Shown: piece after piece, positions 1-13,811 of the stretch | Layout: each line of letters begins with the position of its first letter | Position numbering within the stretch: the stretch's first letter is position 1 | Source: Beaufortia kweichowensis | Taxonomy: Eukaryota; Chordata; Actinopteri; Cypriniformes; Gastromyzontidae | Reading direction: 5' to 3' | Length of the DNA stretch: 64,000 nt | NCBI GenBank assembly: GCA_019155185.1 | Contig: CM032804.1 | Span: 11,752,992-11,816,991, forward strand | Notes under the pieces: generated by a model | Seen by the model: the letters and a program-made list of their open reading frames with translations, nothing else | What the model was told of the DNA's origin: nothing | The model's database searches: none | Position numbers and translations under genes: made by a program

Positions 1-1704
1 ATCTTTTTTGAATAGCTGTTCTTACGTGCAAAACAGTCTATAAATTATTTTTTTGTGGTAATCTAGGACCAGATTCTCCAATTCAGATCCCAGATCTAAT
101 GTTAGCCTCAACAAAACCCACTTCTCTATAACGAGACGGTCAAGACAGATCAGAACGGCTCATTTAACTTACTTTAACACTCGCCCTAAAAATCAAGCCT
201 GAGCCACCAATGACCGCGTCCTGTGACCGTTCACTGCTGACTCAGCACTGAAAAACACATATGTATCCAATCAATCACATCTGATAGGGATGGAAGAAGA
301 GCAAGATTATTTCGAAAAACTGACTCAGGACCTTCATATGCATTTGTGCTCTTCTGACCTTCCCAACATACTTGTGCTAAAATCATTGATAAAGTCTTCA
401 GCATATCAAGCTTTGACATGCACTCATTCATCCGTGCACTTTGTGGACACATTTAGAATCACGGCATATACGCTTTAGCCGTTTAAAATTATGCTATGCT
501 TTTTAGTATATAAAAGTGTGAATACCTAAAAAGAAAAATGAAGGACCAATCCTATGTTTCTAATAGTAGACATGATCTGTTTTAATGTTTTAAGTTTAGT
601 GTCCTGACCTGACACGACGCAGTACGTTTCCAGCAATCAATTGCTCTGTTCTACCTTTCATTAGTTTGATTTTTTCATTTAGTGACTTTAAAAAGTATGT
701 AAAATGGCTTCCGGTCAGAATAAACAATCATCAGATTTTGCTGCCACTCCAATTATAATAGCTAGCATGAGTCAATACCGTCTGACACTATATAAAGGGA
801 ATATCTATTCAGATCAGATGGAAACTAAGAATAGCTGTTTGCCGAATAGCAAAGCTCCAAGATGCAGCGAGAGACGTGACGGAAAGCAGAGAAGCTTAAG
901 TTACTGGTACGATGTTAAATGAATCTGTTTGCTAGTGCATGTTGTCACATTGGGTCAGATTTAGCTGCGCTGGCTTGAGGACGTTCATAGCACAGACATA
1001 CTACATTAGTCTTCACCTCACTATATAAAGCACTTTAATAGTAAACAGCTCAAATGTTAGACTCAGTATACAAAACTGAAACAGGGTTACGATTAAAAAT
1101 GCTCTATAGACAGACATAGGTACAATACATGATGTAGTATATTATCTAAATTTGTGACATGTGTAGTTAATTAGATGTTTGCTGGAGCTGTAATCTAGTG
1201 TCCATTACTGTGTGCAATGTCTAACCTTACCTAAACTATTCATGTATCACATCACAACAAGTTATATGTATATATCTATATGTGTATTCATATAGATATA
1301 TCTCAGTTCGTCTTCATCTCTATTCATCTAGCTTGATTCATCTGTTTAAAATGTTGGACACATGACCACCATACAATAACCAGCAAATATCATTCCATAG
1401 CACACCTGATAATCCAAAGCAAGGCATTCATGATTCCTTAAACATGCCTTAAACACATAAAATACAGACTCACCAGTTAATAACGTAAATACCTTCTAAT
1501 GCACAAAAAGAAAGATTTAGACTCGGTCAGGTCAGTGTCCGTATTCGGCTGACATCCTGCAGATGTAACTGTGAGTTTCCAGTATTAGTTTGATCTGTTA
1601 ATGTCATCTCTTCTGTATGTGAAGTAACATAGACACTCACCCCATGAAGCAACACTGCTGTCCGTGTGTGTTTCTGTTATTTATTTTGTTCTTCTTATTT
1701 TAGA

Positions 1705-2200
1705 GATTGTGAAGTTCTTCCAACGTTGTGGCATGTATAGAGGGTCAGAACAAGTACAAGTGTCACAGCTGTATTTGTAACAACGATGTCAAGCGATCTT
1801 TTTCGGGTATTTCTGTTGTGTTTAGTCGCTCATGTGAAAGTGTACAAATGAAAAATTATTTATATGACACAGAAAACTATATTTATCTCACTATTTAAAT
1901 TACACAAGCCTGCACACGTGATATATCCATAACATTAATGTCCGGAATGGGTGGAAAAAAAGTTTCTGTGTCTTTTGTGGTTCTTTTGTGAGACAATCTT
2001 GCCATTTTCTGTCATATTCTGCAGAGCTTCAAGAACATTCTATTTATTACTTTTGTTTCTCTTTTGTTCTTTTATAACTGTGTTTGAGAGAATTTAGGAA
2101 CTGTACAGAGATTTTTATGAAATCAACTACACAAACGAGTCTAATGTTGAAGGCATATAGTACTGTGCTGAACAAGATGTGCATTAAATAGTTTTTCTTT
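1705..2200 (+). other. Possible 3'-UTR-like segment
   Basis: A CT/T-rich tract ending in TTTTAG at about 1,703 is followed by about 480 bp with several TGTAAA/TGTACA-type words and T-rich blocks, ending near an ATTAAA (about 2,184) and a GT-rich tract, an arrangement typical of a vertebrate terminal exon and cleavage site. No coding frame is visible, so if real it would belong to a gene lying mostly upstream of the window. This rests on composition only and could be chance. Confidence 0.15.
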
Positions 2201-5200
2201 TCTAAATCTTCTTTTGTGGTGTGTGTGTGTACACGTCTCTATATAAAAGCATACTGTACTAGGTTAAAAACTGTGTGTATTAGTAACATAATATCACCTG
2301 CGGGATATGAGGTATTTTGAAAGGAGTTTGATTCTCTACATATGTCATTACATCATGTTTTAGAAGCATGAATAGAAATCTTCTAATCCTTTTTCATGTT
2401 AAAGTGACACGTGAGCTATTGCGGATATATTTTCTAAAGGACAGAAGTTCTCTGGAATCTAAGATTGACAAAACAGCATGAGATTAGGAGAAAGATGATC
2501 GGTTTCACTGAGAAAAAATAGGTTTTTTTTGTCTTGTTTAGGCTCAGAATAGCATCTTTTCTAAAGGTGGTGTGTTACCTATATGCTCAGGTCCCCTGGA
2601 TGTTTCTCATTATAATGAAAAGCACTCAATTATTTTCACACCCATTTCATAGTGTGCTGTAGCTTTTCACTTCCTTGTTTTCATGTTTTTCGATTTCATT
2701 TCAATGGATTCCTGTGCTGAAGAAACGTCTGACAGCTGAGACCATCTATAACAAATACCACCTCAGCAAGAACATTCACATGCCCTCGGTATAAAAACAC
2801 CCTAAAAGGCTCAGCTACCAAAGGTGCGTCGCTTTATACATCACTGTCAACACTATTACTATCAAGCCAAATCAAAACAGAGAACATTGAAGGACAGGTG
2901 TTAAAAGCGCTTTCATTCCAAAAAACTAAAATGCTATTTTAAGATACTAACACCCAATAAACTTAGGCGAGATAAACCAAGGTGTGCTGAAATGTTTTAG
3001 ACATAATGTGGAAAATCATAGACGTTGAAGAGCACCTGGCATTAGAAATCCTTAAACTTTCAGTTTGTGTAATATTCATCATGTGTTGTAATAACTAAAA
3101 TCTTTCCAAGAAGAGCTGGAGAGATAAGAAAGTATGTCAAAAACCATTTATTGTGGATCAGTCCAGGCATTTTTCCTCAAACACATTTCGCTGTAATAAT
3201 TTTATGATCAAAAAACACAAAAAGATCTTTAAAAAGGGAAATAGTAATAAAATGTTTTAAATGAGTCATTTAAGCTTGGTCTTTATTTTGACTTTAAATA
3301 AACGCCCTCTGACAGGATAAAATGCATAAATGGATGTGAAGGGTTTTTGATTTATTTGTTTGATTAACCTGACATGACACTGTGGATGCATTTGTTTTGC
3401 TTGATTACAGGTGCAGTAATGCTGTTGAAAACAATCTTCTGTAAAAGCAATAACAATAATGGCCCTGGGGTTCGAAAATCACTAAAGCAGTCAACACTCC
3501 AAATAAAATACCTAATGGATCCTAAAAAAACAGTGTTTATTCATTACTGATATCTGCACATGGTTGTACTTTAATACCAAATAATTTTTTCTAATTTAAA
3601 AAAAAAAATTCAATTCATGCTAATTTATCTGATGCAATACAAATCAAATGCAACTGACTTTGTCTATGTAAGAAAAAGAGGATTTAGAGGGATTTTTTAA
3701 CTATTGACTAAAGTTTCGCAAACTACTGTTTAAGAACTTCAGTCATCCATCACAAAGATCCATAAGATCCATGTTCTCCTCACAGCACCAGCAACTTTTC
3801 ACAAGAGCTTCTTTTCCAGGCCATTTGTGCTGGACTGTTGAAATTCTTCGTGTCTGCTGCTACTTCACTCAAATCTGGTTAAATTCTCACACAGACCAAG
3901 ACACACCAAAAGGTCTGCAATGACCTCAAAAAATCTAGAAGGATCTGTGAAGAGATTTTAGGATCTTACCAAAGACCACACAAAATGCTGTAAAGATCTT
4001 TAATATATTGTTAGATATGGAGCATTGGAAATGTTTGTAAAAATCTCCATCCAAAGACTCAAAGCATTTCGTAAGTACTTCTTACAGCTTTTGCAATCCT
4101 TAATAAAACTCAATAAAACTGCAAGGTTGCACGGTCTATTTATTACAGCCTGAAACATCTCAAACCAGGCAGAAGTATGTAGGTGTACAGAACAGTTTCT
4201 GTTTTCAGCAAGAATAAACTCTCAGGTTAGATTAACAGTTGTCAGTTCACCACACAGAATGAACATATGTTCCCTGACTATCTTGATTCATGTGGAAGCA
4301 AGATCTGAAGGTTTTGCTCCGGTTAAAGTCAGTCTGTTACCTCAGATGTGCCAAGTTTTTCATCTGCTGTCGATGAGGCTGAGGAATCACGTGCCAGCTG
4401 AAAGTGTTGTTTATTTGCTTGCATTGTCTGGATTGTTTCAGCAACAATGTACACTAACATCTGTGTTCAATACTGACATCTTCAAAATTTTGGGAAAGTG
4501 GCACAAAACAAAACTCATTTACAGAGAAAAGTAAATGAATCTGAAAAGAATGTTAATCTATTAAATATGAGCTGCTGGTGCAGATACTCAACGAGTGAAT
4601 ATAATATCTTGTGAAACTGGATTTGGCTGGTTAGTAAACAAGATTGTGAATCTTTTTTATAAAAAGTGACATAACTGTAGTGAATTCTACAGTCTCTGTC
4701 TACAGTATATTCTGTATCTCTGTGAAAATAATAATTTATTGAAAACGTTTGATTTAGATTTGCATATGTATCTAACCTGATTCTTATCTTTCAGCAGATG
4801 GTTTGCAGATGTTTATTAGAAACATGAAGCATAGAAATGGAAGGTAATGTACATTCAAAGTCTTTGATGCTTTAGTTTAATAACCTTTGGATTTGTTTAA
4901 TATTTTGTTATGTGAACCTCAAACGAATTTTAGAGTTTATTTTTTTGTTATTCTGAGCATCTTAAGATCACATGGAACCATCTAAAAAGAAGACCCAAAA
5001 TATCTTTTGTTTCATTATAAATGCCATTTCTGTCTATGAATTGGATATTCATGGACAGTCATTAATTTCCAAGATGACTCTGACAGCATAGACTATATAT
5101 CTGGCAATGAAGAGATAACTGCATATTGCATATTTAATGCTTATTCTCACCCTGTAAACACGCACATCAGAATGCAAAGCATTAAACAGTCCCTCGCCCC

Positions 5201-5839
5201 TGCTTGATTTCAGGACTGGCGTCAGGATTGTGCCCAAGGAAACATTGTCCTCCAAAATATTCAGAGAGGAAGATGCTGACTTCCTGTTTATGTCATCATA
5301 ATTGATTTTATCAGATTGTTGGCAAGCAATTACAATGTCAAGAAGCCAATAAACAAATATTCATGTTCTCCAGATGTAAATCTCCTTTTACAGTATAAAA
5401 TAATGACCTCCAGTGTTTAAACTAAAATCATAAAATGCTCAGCAAAAGGACAAGTTTACCTCAAGGGGTTTCTCACCGTGGGGATTTTACAGCAGTGGTG
5501 GAACATGTTGATCCCTTCACTTATGTTCTGCAACTGTTTTTATTTAATGTCCCCTTCATAACGTATGATCCATTATCTTACACTTACTGAATTTATTTCT
5601 AAACATATTACAATTGATCAATAAATGCACATTGTTTTTAAGTTCAGGTTACTTTCAGAAAGAGGGTCACCTTTACCTGAGCTATTTCAGGTTTCTCCTC
5701 CACTAGGATAGGAAATGTATTAATAGACAGTTGTTCTACTCCACATCTATATTTAAACTCCTGTCCAGAAGAGGACAAGAAAGGGCAGATTCATTTCTGA
5801 TTCCAGTTTGTGACCCTGACAAAGGTTATGAACTGTACA

Positions 5840-6030
5840 TAATGTGTGCGCACATGTGGTCTTGGTAAACCCTACGGTATGGACCAAATGTTATCAGTCA
5901 TTTTTTGGTCCCCATGAAGAAAACAGCTTATAAATCATACTAAATGATGTGTATTTGAAAATGTAAAAATGCAGAAAGGTTTTGTGTGAGGGTTAGGTTT
6001 AGGGGTAGGGTGAGGGCAGGATATACATGG
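5840..6030. repeat. Interspersed repeat copy A ('GGTCCCCAT...GTGAGGGTTAGG' family)
   Basis: This stretch carries a 'GGTCCCCATGAAGAAAACAG' start, then CTTATAAATCATACTAAATG, then AAATGTAAAAATGCAGAAAG and a TGTGAGGGTTAGG end. The same ordered blocks recur with mismatches near 24.2 kb in this window, so it is a dispersed repeat. The pattern is one I know to be abundant in cyprinid genomes as a short non-autonomous element. Its class is not assigned here. Confidence 0.6.
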
Positions 6031-7395
6031 AACATGGAAACAAATATTGCAAGATTTGAAAAGAAAACACTGGTCTTTCCTATTAGAAAAGTGTCCCAGT
6101 TTATCTCAGAACAGGTTAAATGTTTGGGGTGCAGGCAGTTACTCTGACATCAACTCTTATCTGCCCGACAACCCCAAACACCCTGCTTGCGTTTTAGTAG
6201 GCATACCGCTTCATAGATTAAATTGCTGTGGTCGGTCGATAGCTACACATGGGGAATGTCAGATAATCCTGTGAGCCGTTGAGAGAAGAGTTGGTTCACG
6301 GGAAGTCAGGTCTGGTTTAGTGTAAGAAGGTAACAGCACACTGGAGAAATATTGTTAGATCTTGTTGGGATCTCTGTGAGGCATGTGTGTTGAATTCTAC
6401 AGTAGGTTAAAACACAAAATTGCTTGGCTTCTGCAGCAGCTATTAATTATACTAATATACAAGATTTTTTACTGAAGAATAGATGTGATTATAGTTGATT
6501 ATTATTAAAGCTCTAATCTGTAACTTATTTTGGTTCAAATTAAACAAGCAGGTACAAAATTAAACAAACTGATACATTAAAAAAATGTAACTATAAGCTA
6601 ATATGATTTATATGTTGAACCATCGGGATGTTATATTTAAAGTAACCTGCAGTTTAATGTTTCATTCAGAGATGGTGATATAAAGGAATAGCTCAATGAT
6701 AATTATTATAATTTTTTTAACATTATTTTTTTAAATCCTTATACTGTTGCTGAACAGTTAACATATGACCTTGCCTTACAATGATTTAGTTATTGTTTTA
6801 AAAATAAAGTTTAGAAATATTTGGTAAAACTGTGACAAAATTACTGTGACTTTTATGTACAGTATAAAAAGTAATAATAGTTGAGCTGCAAGTTCTCTAC
6901 AGAGATGTGAAACCTTATGGGACACTGGTGAACAAACCACAGAAGTTTTACTCTAGCTATATAACTCTAGTGATGATAAATGAATATTTGACCATGGTCC
7001 CTATAATAAATAAAAAAACAATAGCCTAACAATGAATTTTAAATGTGCCTTAGGTAGAGGTCATTGTCATCTATTATATTAACACAAGCTGTGAAGGATT
7101 AAAGCAAGGTGGCCAGATAGTACACATTGCATTTTCTTAGCTTAGATTTGCAATGAGTCACGCCCTATAAATTTACTTTGTTGGCATGGTGCAGTGAGAA
7201 GTAATTATTATACTTGACACTGTTAAATAATATATGGTGGAGTGGAAAAATGCCAATAGCGTTGCCTGTTCTGGCCTTGTTAAATGGTAATGTTGTCCCT
7301 AGTCAAAAGTAACAGAAATGAATATTTAGCTGTTTAATATAATCTAAGGATTCAAAGGACAGATTATTTAAAACATTGTGTCATCATAGAGGCAT

Positions 7396-7470
7396 TTGTA
7401 TTTACATTTACATTTAGGCATTTAGCTGGCACTTTTATCCAAAGCGACTTACAAATATTAGGAGACAAAT
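7396..7470 (-). mobile_element. L2-type LINE 3' end fragment
   Basis: The sequence is nearly identical, in reverse complement, to the last 65 bp of the LINE remnant at 33.1 kb, including the CATTTAGGCATTTAGCTG core, the 'CCAAAGCGACTTACAAATAT' block and the ATTTACATTTACATTT tail repeats. It is a 5'-truncated insertion in minus orientation that keeps only the 3' terminus. Such tails, (TAAATG)n in the sense direction, are characteristic of teleost L2-clade LINEs and of the SINEs that share them. Confidence 0.75.
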
Positions 7471-9479
7471 ATTTGTAAGTCATTTATACTCATAATATCA
7501 GTTATATTAGGTTTTAAACTCCTTCCAAATAAAACAATTTTAAATTGAGTAAATAAACCACAATAACTAAAAAAACCTCATAAACCAGACAAAGCCTCAG
7601 AAGTTTAATTATATATGTGGCATGGCTTTTAAATGAATAAAAAGTAATGCTAATACAGGTTTATGAGGTGTATATGTTATCACATCTACAAGCTTTTCAT
7701 TGAGCTTGAGGTTATTGGACTAATAGTGTCAGTCAATGGTTTGATTGCAATGGCCAGAAGGTGGGCGACATAGGAGCGACCTCTCCTAATACCCCAATAT
7801 ATATGGGAACTGCCCAGTCTATATCCATTAGTTGAAATGGTTCCCTGGGGATCTTATATAGACTAGTTAATAAAATTATACACTGTGTCAATTTTCTCTG
7901 AATGAATAAAGGAAACAAGCCATTTTTTATTTCTTGTGAAACCAATGTAGTGTTCTTTTATCAAAGAAATGATCTTAAATTATAGTGTTGTAAATTATAC
8001 ACTCGCAAGCAATAAAATGCTCTGTAGAATAAAAATGATGTCTAGTCACAGTGCTTTTATAACAATTACACAGATTTTGAAAGGGTTATTATTAGTAGGG
8101 TAAGGTGCTGGCTGGTTTGAAATTTTCATAAAACCATTTGCTTTTCTCAAAATGCCTTTGTTGCCTGTTTGAGGCCTGAAGACTTGGAGAGGATAGAAAA
8201 AGAGATTTCACAGTAAATTAAGATAACGGTCAAAGCTGCATATAAAACATGAGTGCATTAAAGCAATTTGGACACAACCGGGCCAGATTTATTTACCAAA
8301 ACACAGAGCCTAATGGGTCAGATGTTAGATTAGAACATGCCAAGTTCTATTAATAAACCTGTCTGCAAAAGAAGCATGTTGCTGTTCATTTAAGGCAACG
8401 TACTGTTTATTCTAAATGTCAAATTTCCGATATTGTCAAATTCATTTTTCTACATGATATCTGTCAAGACAAATATTGACACACATCCATCATGTCTGAC
8501 CAGAATATTGACTGACATTTCAGAGAGAGAGTGTTACAGACTGACAGCTGGTGAAAGGTCAGATATTCTCTTTTCTGTTAACACAAAACTCTTTTAGTGA
8601 TGTAATTGAAATGGTACTTAATTAAATCTTGTATTGTTTATCAAGACAAGACAATCTCATTTGTTTTTTGTGTATGTAAGACTATTTTAAAGAAGATATG
8701 GAAAGATATTATGTTCTGTCCCTTAAAGCAAGCACAAACTGTGCTTAACATCCCCAAAATGTTTAAGTGACTTAAAGTAATAAGAGCAAAGTGAAGAGGT
8801 GGACTTGGGAACTGTTTGTCAAAATTTGATGAACAGCACATCCCCCAACTACTGGACTTTTACCCCAGTGAACAAATCTGATGCTCATCCCAAGACTGTT
8901 TTAAAGAAATGTCGTGGGAAATGTCCAGATGCTGGATTATATTTCAGTGTATTCGTGGTGTGTCCAATGATGTGTATACTGTAACTCATAGGTGATTCTG
9001 ATTTCTGTATAATACCCCAATAAACATCTTTTATTAAACCATATACAAAGATGAGAAACAAAGAGATTATTTCTCTTTGTGTTGACTGGAATTTACTTCT
9101 ACACTTTTCAATATACAGTATGTAGATTGGCTTGAATCCTCCTCTTACTAGTCACTGAAAAAACTTTAAAGTTGCATTTTGCAGTTTTAACCATAATATA
9201 AAAAAACTTGAATTTTATCTCATTTGCATTTACAGCACAAAATAGGGGCTAGAAACATCTTTCCCTAACTGGGACATTCCGTAAAATCTTGAATCTTAAA
9301 AGTGTTCATGATGTTTTAAAATTTGTATGGCTCTCACATATCAGTCCAGCAGCTGAGATCCTCTTCAGGTGAAAAACAAGGCTCATTTTCAAGGAAACAA
9401 GGACATTTCATTTCGATCCAACTCTTTCTTCATGTTATTATTATTATTGGCCTGTTCACTTATATTTAGACGAAAGCAG

Positions 9480-9600
9480 AGACAGGAAATGTTGAGGAGA
9501 TGCCGGGGGAACAGAATCAAAATTCAAACCCATATCCTCCCATATCAGCACCAAAGCTCAACATATCAAAGCACATGGATTCACAGCTGAGCCACAGCTC
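9480..9600 (-). mobile_element. tRNA-derived SINE-like fragment
   Basis: Read on the minus strand, TGGCTCAGCTG (9,584-9,594) fits the RNA polymerase III A box TRGYNNARNNG. A degenerate B box, GGTTTGAATTT (9,520-9,530), follows 53 bases later, a spacing compatible with a tRNA carrying a long variable arm. No intact tRNA cloverleaf was recognised. It is most likely an old SINE head. Confidence 0.45.
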
Positions 9601-10869
9601 CCAGTTTCTAGTAAACACATACAAAAAGAAATGTGAACTAAAAACATCTTTTAGATGAGCACTGGCTGTTCCAGAGTTTTGCTGGTGAATCTTTTAGTGA
9701 TGGTTGAATGAAGGTTGAAAAAGACTGTCTCTGGACTGTGGCCAGGGTGTGGAGTTGAGCCAGAACTCTCAATGACAAACACAAGGCCATCTGTCAGCCT
9801 CTCGTACACATGAGAAACTTCCACCAACGGCCGTCCTCAGGGTAAGAACTCAACATGAGCTCAAGTAGAATTGACAAAGGCAGTTACTTTAGTCGCCTTA
9901 GTTTTAGGCGTTATGAGATCAGCAGACTGTCTGATGACAACATCATTTCAAAATGGATTCAGACAAGATGGAAACATTTCACTGGAGGCACTTCATAGCT
10001 GTGAGATCAGGAGACTGATTTTAGGTTACACCTACCTGTATTGTAAGATGAATACAAAGAGAAACATCTAAAATGCATTCAAAATGTGACTTTTATGGAA
10101 GTGATATGATTCTAAGGTTTTTAGTGACGCTTACGGCACAGTATAATGCATGCTTTATCAGTGAAATGCAGTAGAGGATCATAAATGGATGTTCATTAAT
10201 TTATCAACAAGCTTAATTAGGTAAGATTCCCTTAAAGTGTGGTGAACAAAAATAAGTTGCAAAAGAAAGTTATGTGTAAAAATACATGCGGTAAACAAAA
10301 TAGTGATTCAGACTTGCGTGGCTTGCTAACCATGTTGTAAATATAATAAAAAGTTTTTGCAAGCAGTGCTTATTAACACTGATAGAAAGGGTAAATTAGA
10401 GTTCAGCACTATTTTTGTCTTTTCCTAATGAGAAATAAAAGCTCTGAGCATTCAGTAAAAATTATCTTAGGCTTTACAGCGTAATTAAATCACATCACTA
10501 TGTCCTGTGGTCATGATTAGGTAAGCGCTGGACGTCTAAATGTCTCACGCAGGATTTAATTCCTGTCATATTATACTGCTTTTCCTCATGACACCTGTCA
10601 GAAGGGGTTTTGTAACTTTTGTAACTTTTAGTTAAACAATTTAAACAATTAAATTAAACAATTAATAAAATAAACTTTAATTTCTGGGGTGGGGAAAATA
10701 AATATAACTATACCAAATTATTGTTGGTATTGTGCATAATTATAGTCATTTCTGCAAGTACCTGCTCATAATTCAGGTAGTTCCCATTAACGTTTACTAT
10801 TTAATTCACGAAGAATAATAAAAAAAATAATTTTGTATTTTTTTTATCTAATACAATCTGTACTTTTTT

Positions 10870-11200
10870 TCAGTCATGGATGCGCGTCCCTTTTTGAGGT
10901 CAGTGCGCATGCGCAGTGAGCTGCGTGTATTGCAAGCAGGTTCTCGCGTTTCTTAAAAACTCTTTCAAAGTTGAAACCGCAATAAAATGTCATCGCGACA
11001 CAGAAATCTAATCGCCCCGCGTCAGTACTGTAAGAAACGCGACAAAACACTCGCTTGCGTTTATCATAAACAAAGAGGCTGACGCTTGAATGACGTGGTT
11101 TTGCTGCGCAGCTGGTGCGCTGTGTGTGATGCTGAAGGTGAAGACGACTTTAGACTTCATCATCACTTTGTTGAACACCTGTAACTGATCGACATATCTG
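10870..11200 (+). promoter_or_regulatory. CpG-rich promoter-like block with NRF1-type site
   Basis: In an otherwise AT-rich region this stretch is rich in CpG and holds GCGCATGCGCAG (about 10,907), a near-perfect NRF1 palindrome, plus a TGACGTGG CRE-like word (about 11,090). This combination is typical of housekeeping or ubiquitous promoters. Possible donors are CTGAAG|GTGAAG (about 11,139) and CTGTCAG|GTTATT (about 11,203). The next exon-like segment downstream is at 11,689 on the + strand, so I place the promoter in front of that unidentified transcript. The opposite orientation is also possible. Confidence 0.5.
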
Positions 11201-11688
11201 TCAGGTTATTTCTCTGACTGCATGTTTGTCGCATATTCCCTACACGGCACTTATTAAATTATGTTTTAGTGAACATGTGCATCCTTAATATCTGTATTTT
11301 GTATTCTGTCCTTAGCTTTGATGATAGTCATCATAAAGCATATCCTCAAACAAATTACTGCATAGGTATAGAATTGCATACCATAGCACTGCCAAACCAA
11401 GTGGATTTAGAAGGAATTTACTTGTATCATTTACAAAAACTGAATGTTTTTCTACTTATTTGAATTGCTACAGGTACTGAATTTATGTGCTGCATATCCC
11501 TGCAATACATCAGAGCTGTCGTGCAAGTTTAGTCAAAGCTGTTATTATTAATTTAGCATTTAAGGGAAGTCTAAAAGCTGACTTTCAGCATCTGTCAACA
11601 CTGATTTACCCACAAAGCTGTTTGGGACTTACACCCATATTTTACATCAAAGAGCATGTTGTCACTAAATTACCAATGTCTTTTCCAG

Positions 11689-13811
11689 AGTGAAAGAACT
11701 GTTTTGCATGGATGACACTTTCACAGAGGAACAGAATCAGGCATTTTTCCTGGATGAAAGGAGGAGACGGTGACTAACAGTCTTCTGGATGCGGCTGTGG
11801 TGTCAAAGCAGAAAGTCTATTGGCTTCTCTCTGTGTTAATGGTTAAAGACATGCTGATGGGGGAATTATAGGGAGAGAGATCTACACAGCAAGGAGTTGT
11901 TAGTGAGAGGATTCATCACTTTTTTCTGGGATGTGAAGGTAATAAGTATATATTTCCATCATAAGATCATTTCAGTACAGTTTCTTTTGCTCAGCTATTC
12001 TACAGTAAAGTCTTAAAGAGACAGTTCACCCAAAAAAAAGATTCTGTTGTCAGTTACTTTACTTATTCTCATGTTGTTCCTAACCTGCATGACTTTCTTT
12101 TGTCCTTTAAAATAAGGAATACACAAATTAATTTAAGGTACAACTTTATTTCTACTTTTGTATTTTCAATAGATGTAAATGGGGACTTGGGTTGTCAACA
12201 ATCGCTTTACAATAGCCAGCTGTGTTGAAAGTCTTTTTCTTTTTAAAGTGTTCGGTTTGCCACAGTTCCCACTGTGGATCATTTTGGATTATCCACAATT
12301 CAGCACATTTATGCTGTTCTCATATATCTAAGCAGGAAAAGTAAATTGGGCTCTGAGGTTTGGACCTGACATCATTTAGTTGAGGAATTCACAAGTTACA
12401 GTTTAGGTTTCAAATTGTGGATGAGCAGCTCAAAGGTGATATTCAGGTTTCAGTACATACAGTTTTGAAGAAGATTAAAAGTGACCCAAAGGATTGAAAG
12501 GATTAGAAAAGCAACCGTGTCAAATGACCTTCAGTTACCTTAGAGAAAATAATGTCTTGGAGTGTATTAACTAATTTGCAGTCAGTATAATGTCAAATCA
12601 AACCATTTTTTATCAAATTGGATTAAAAAACTATAATCAAGTTAACTTAATGTGAACTTTACAATGAATAAACTTCACCATTTCATTAAAGTTAGTGAGT
12701 TGCAAGAACTCAGATTTTAAATTGAAGTAGTGTTGTTTCGTTTAACAGTTTCAATTGAATTGGCTAATAACAATGAGATAATCATTATAGCGTTACAGAG
12801 ATTGAACGGGGGATTTTCAGCTCCCAGCATGCTTTGCAGGTGATTGGATGAGAAACATTTATGTTAGAAAGTGCAACTTGAATTCTAATACGGAGGGATG
12901 CAGGTTATTTTGGGCTTTACTTTCCTGTATTTATTATTACTATTAAAAAAATTCTGCTTTGCTTTTTATCAAAGCACATTTATCCAAATCAAACCTTAAG
13001 AGTGGATGACAATTGACAATATAAAAAAAATCTTGATATCCCATGTAGGTAAGCAAACACTGCTAGGAGCTACACATACTTTGCGGTCCACCGAGTGAGT
13101 CAAACAAACAGTTACATAAATAGCAGTAATTGCCTCTTGCTGTACTATAATAATGTAGACTGTAGAATACGTCTGAACCTACGCAATTCTTATTACTCAT
13201 TCAGATCCCCAATAATTTTGGGCTCAATTAAATGCCCCCTTGGTGTCATTTTGGGCCACTTTGTCAAAGCTTCAATCGTCTTGCCAAAACATCTATTTTG
13301 ATGTGAAGCTATTCCTCTTGTGTGAAGAAGAGAGCATGAAAGATAAATAATTACACAAAAAATACATTTCAATATTGTATTGACCCTCAGACAGTGTTAC
13401 TTTTAGTTGCCAAGTAATAAGTAATTGCTTTTATGTGTCACAACAAGATGAATGTGTTAATTTCCTCCTCAACAGAGATACTAAATCTAGATGCTTTTAG
13501 TCTTTAATGGCAAACTGTCTTTTTGATCTGTGTGGTTGGCATAATAGGCAACCTATGGCGTTTCACTTGTCAATCTTAGCAGTGACTTCCACTATGCCGT
13601 CTTGAAAAAGCAGCATTTGAAGTTCATGGACTTTGGCCTATGGATCCGCAAAGTCATTACGGTGACAATCGCAAAGCTGTTTCTGCCCGATGCTCAAGCT
13701 GTTGATTTTATGGACAAAAATGTCTCCTTCTGCTTTTTACTGTATCCGGAAAAGTCCATGGAGACACTTTCTGACACTGTAATCATGCTTCACATGGCAC
13801 AAATCAATACT
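11689..13811 (+). CDS. Unidentified gene candidate: two phase-compatible exons
   Basis: Exon a is 11,689-11,769 (acceptor TTTTCCAG, donor CG|GTGACT) with a good start GCATGG at 11,708; its peptide begins MDDTFTEEQNQAFFLDERRR. Exon b is 13,580-13,811 (acceptor CAATCTTAG, donor ACT|GTAAGC) and is open for 77 codons, with peptide pieces such as LKFMDFGLWIRKV and MDKNVSFCFLLYPEKSMETL. Exon a leaves two bases (CG) and exon b supplies the third (C), so the phases agree. The composition looks like a globular protein, but I do not recognise the family. The CpG-rich block at 10.9-11.2 kb would serve as its promoter. Continuation into 14,641 and 15,073 is listed separately. The donor of exon a is weak, and spurious open frames cannot be excluded. 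Confidence 0.35.
12012..12112. mobile_element. MITE-like copy ('ACAGTTCACCC' family)
   Basis: The block reads AAAGAGACAGTTCACCCAAA followed by a divergent '...TCTCATGTTGTTCCTAACCTG' segment. This is the start of a very common cyprinid non-autonomous DNA element usually written AGGGACAGTTCACCCAAAAATGA. Related copies or pieces occur at 14,075 and 28,594 in this window. The right end is not clear. Confidence 0.6.
12780..12850. repeat. Dispersed repeat sharing a 'CCCAGCATGCTTTG' core with 15.65 kb
   Basis: GGGGGATTTTCAGCTCCCAG followed by CATGCTTTGCAGG is echoed near 15,644-15,677 as CAGGAGATTTCTAGTTCCCA followed by TGATGCTTTGAACAGG. Two diverged copies 2.9 kb apart suggest a dispersed element. 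The class is unknown to me. Confidence 0.35.

Larger units (their letters stand above)
1..10860. other. Intergenic region, no recognisable gene
   Basis: I found no coding exon of a family I recognise. Open frames here are short (under about 95 codons), lack splice context and do not resemble known proteins. The stretch holds an L2-type LINE tail near 7.4 kb, a SINE-like element near 9.5 kb and one copy of a 'GGTCCCCAT...GTGAGGGTTAGG' repeat near 5.85 kb, listed separately. The rest is AT-rich unique-looking sequence. Confidence 0.55.

Noticed and set aside
4259..4534. 91-codon open frame
   Set aside because: No similarity, splice signals or promoter; composition is like the surrounding DNA.
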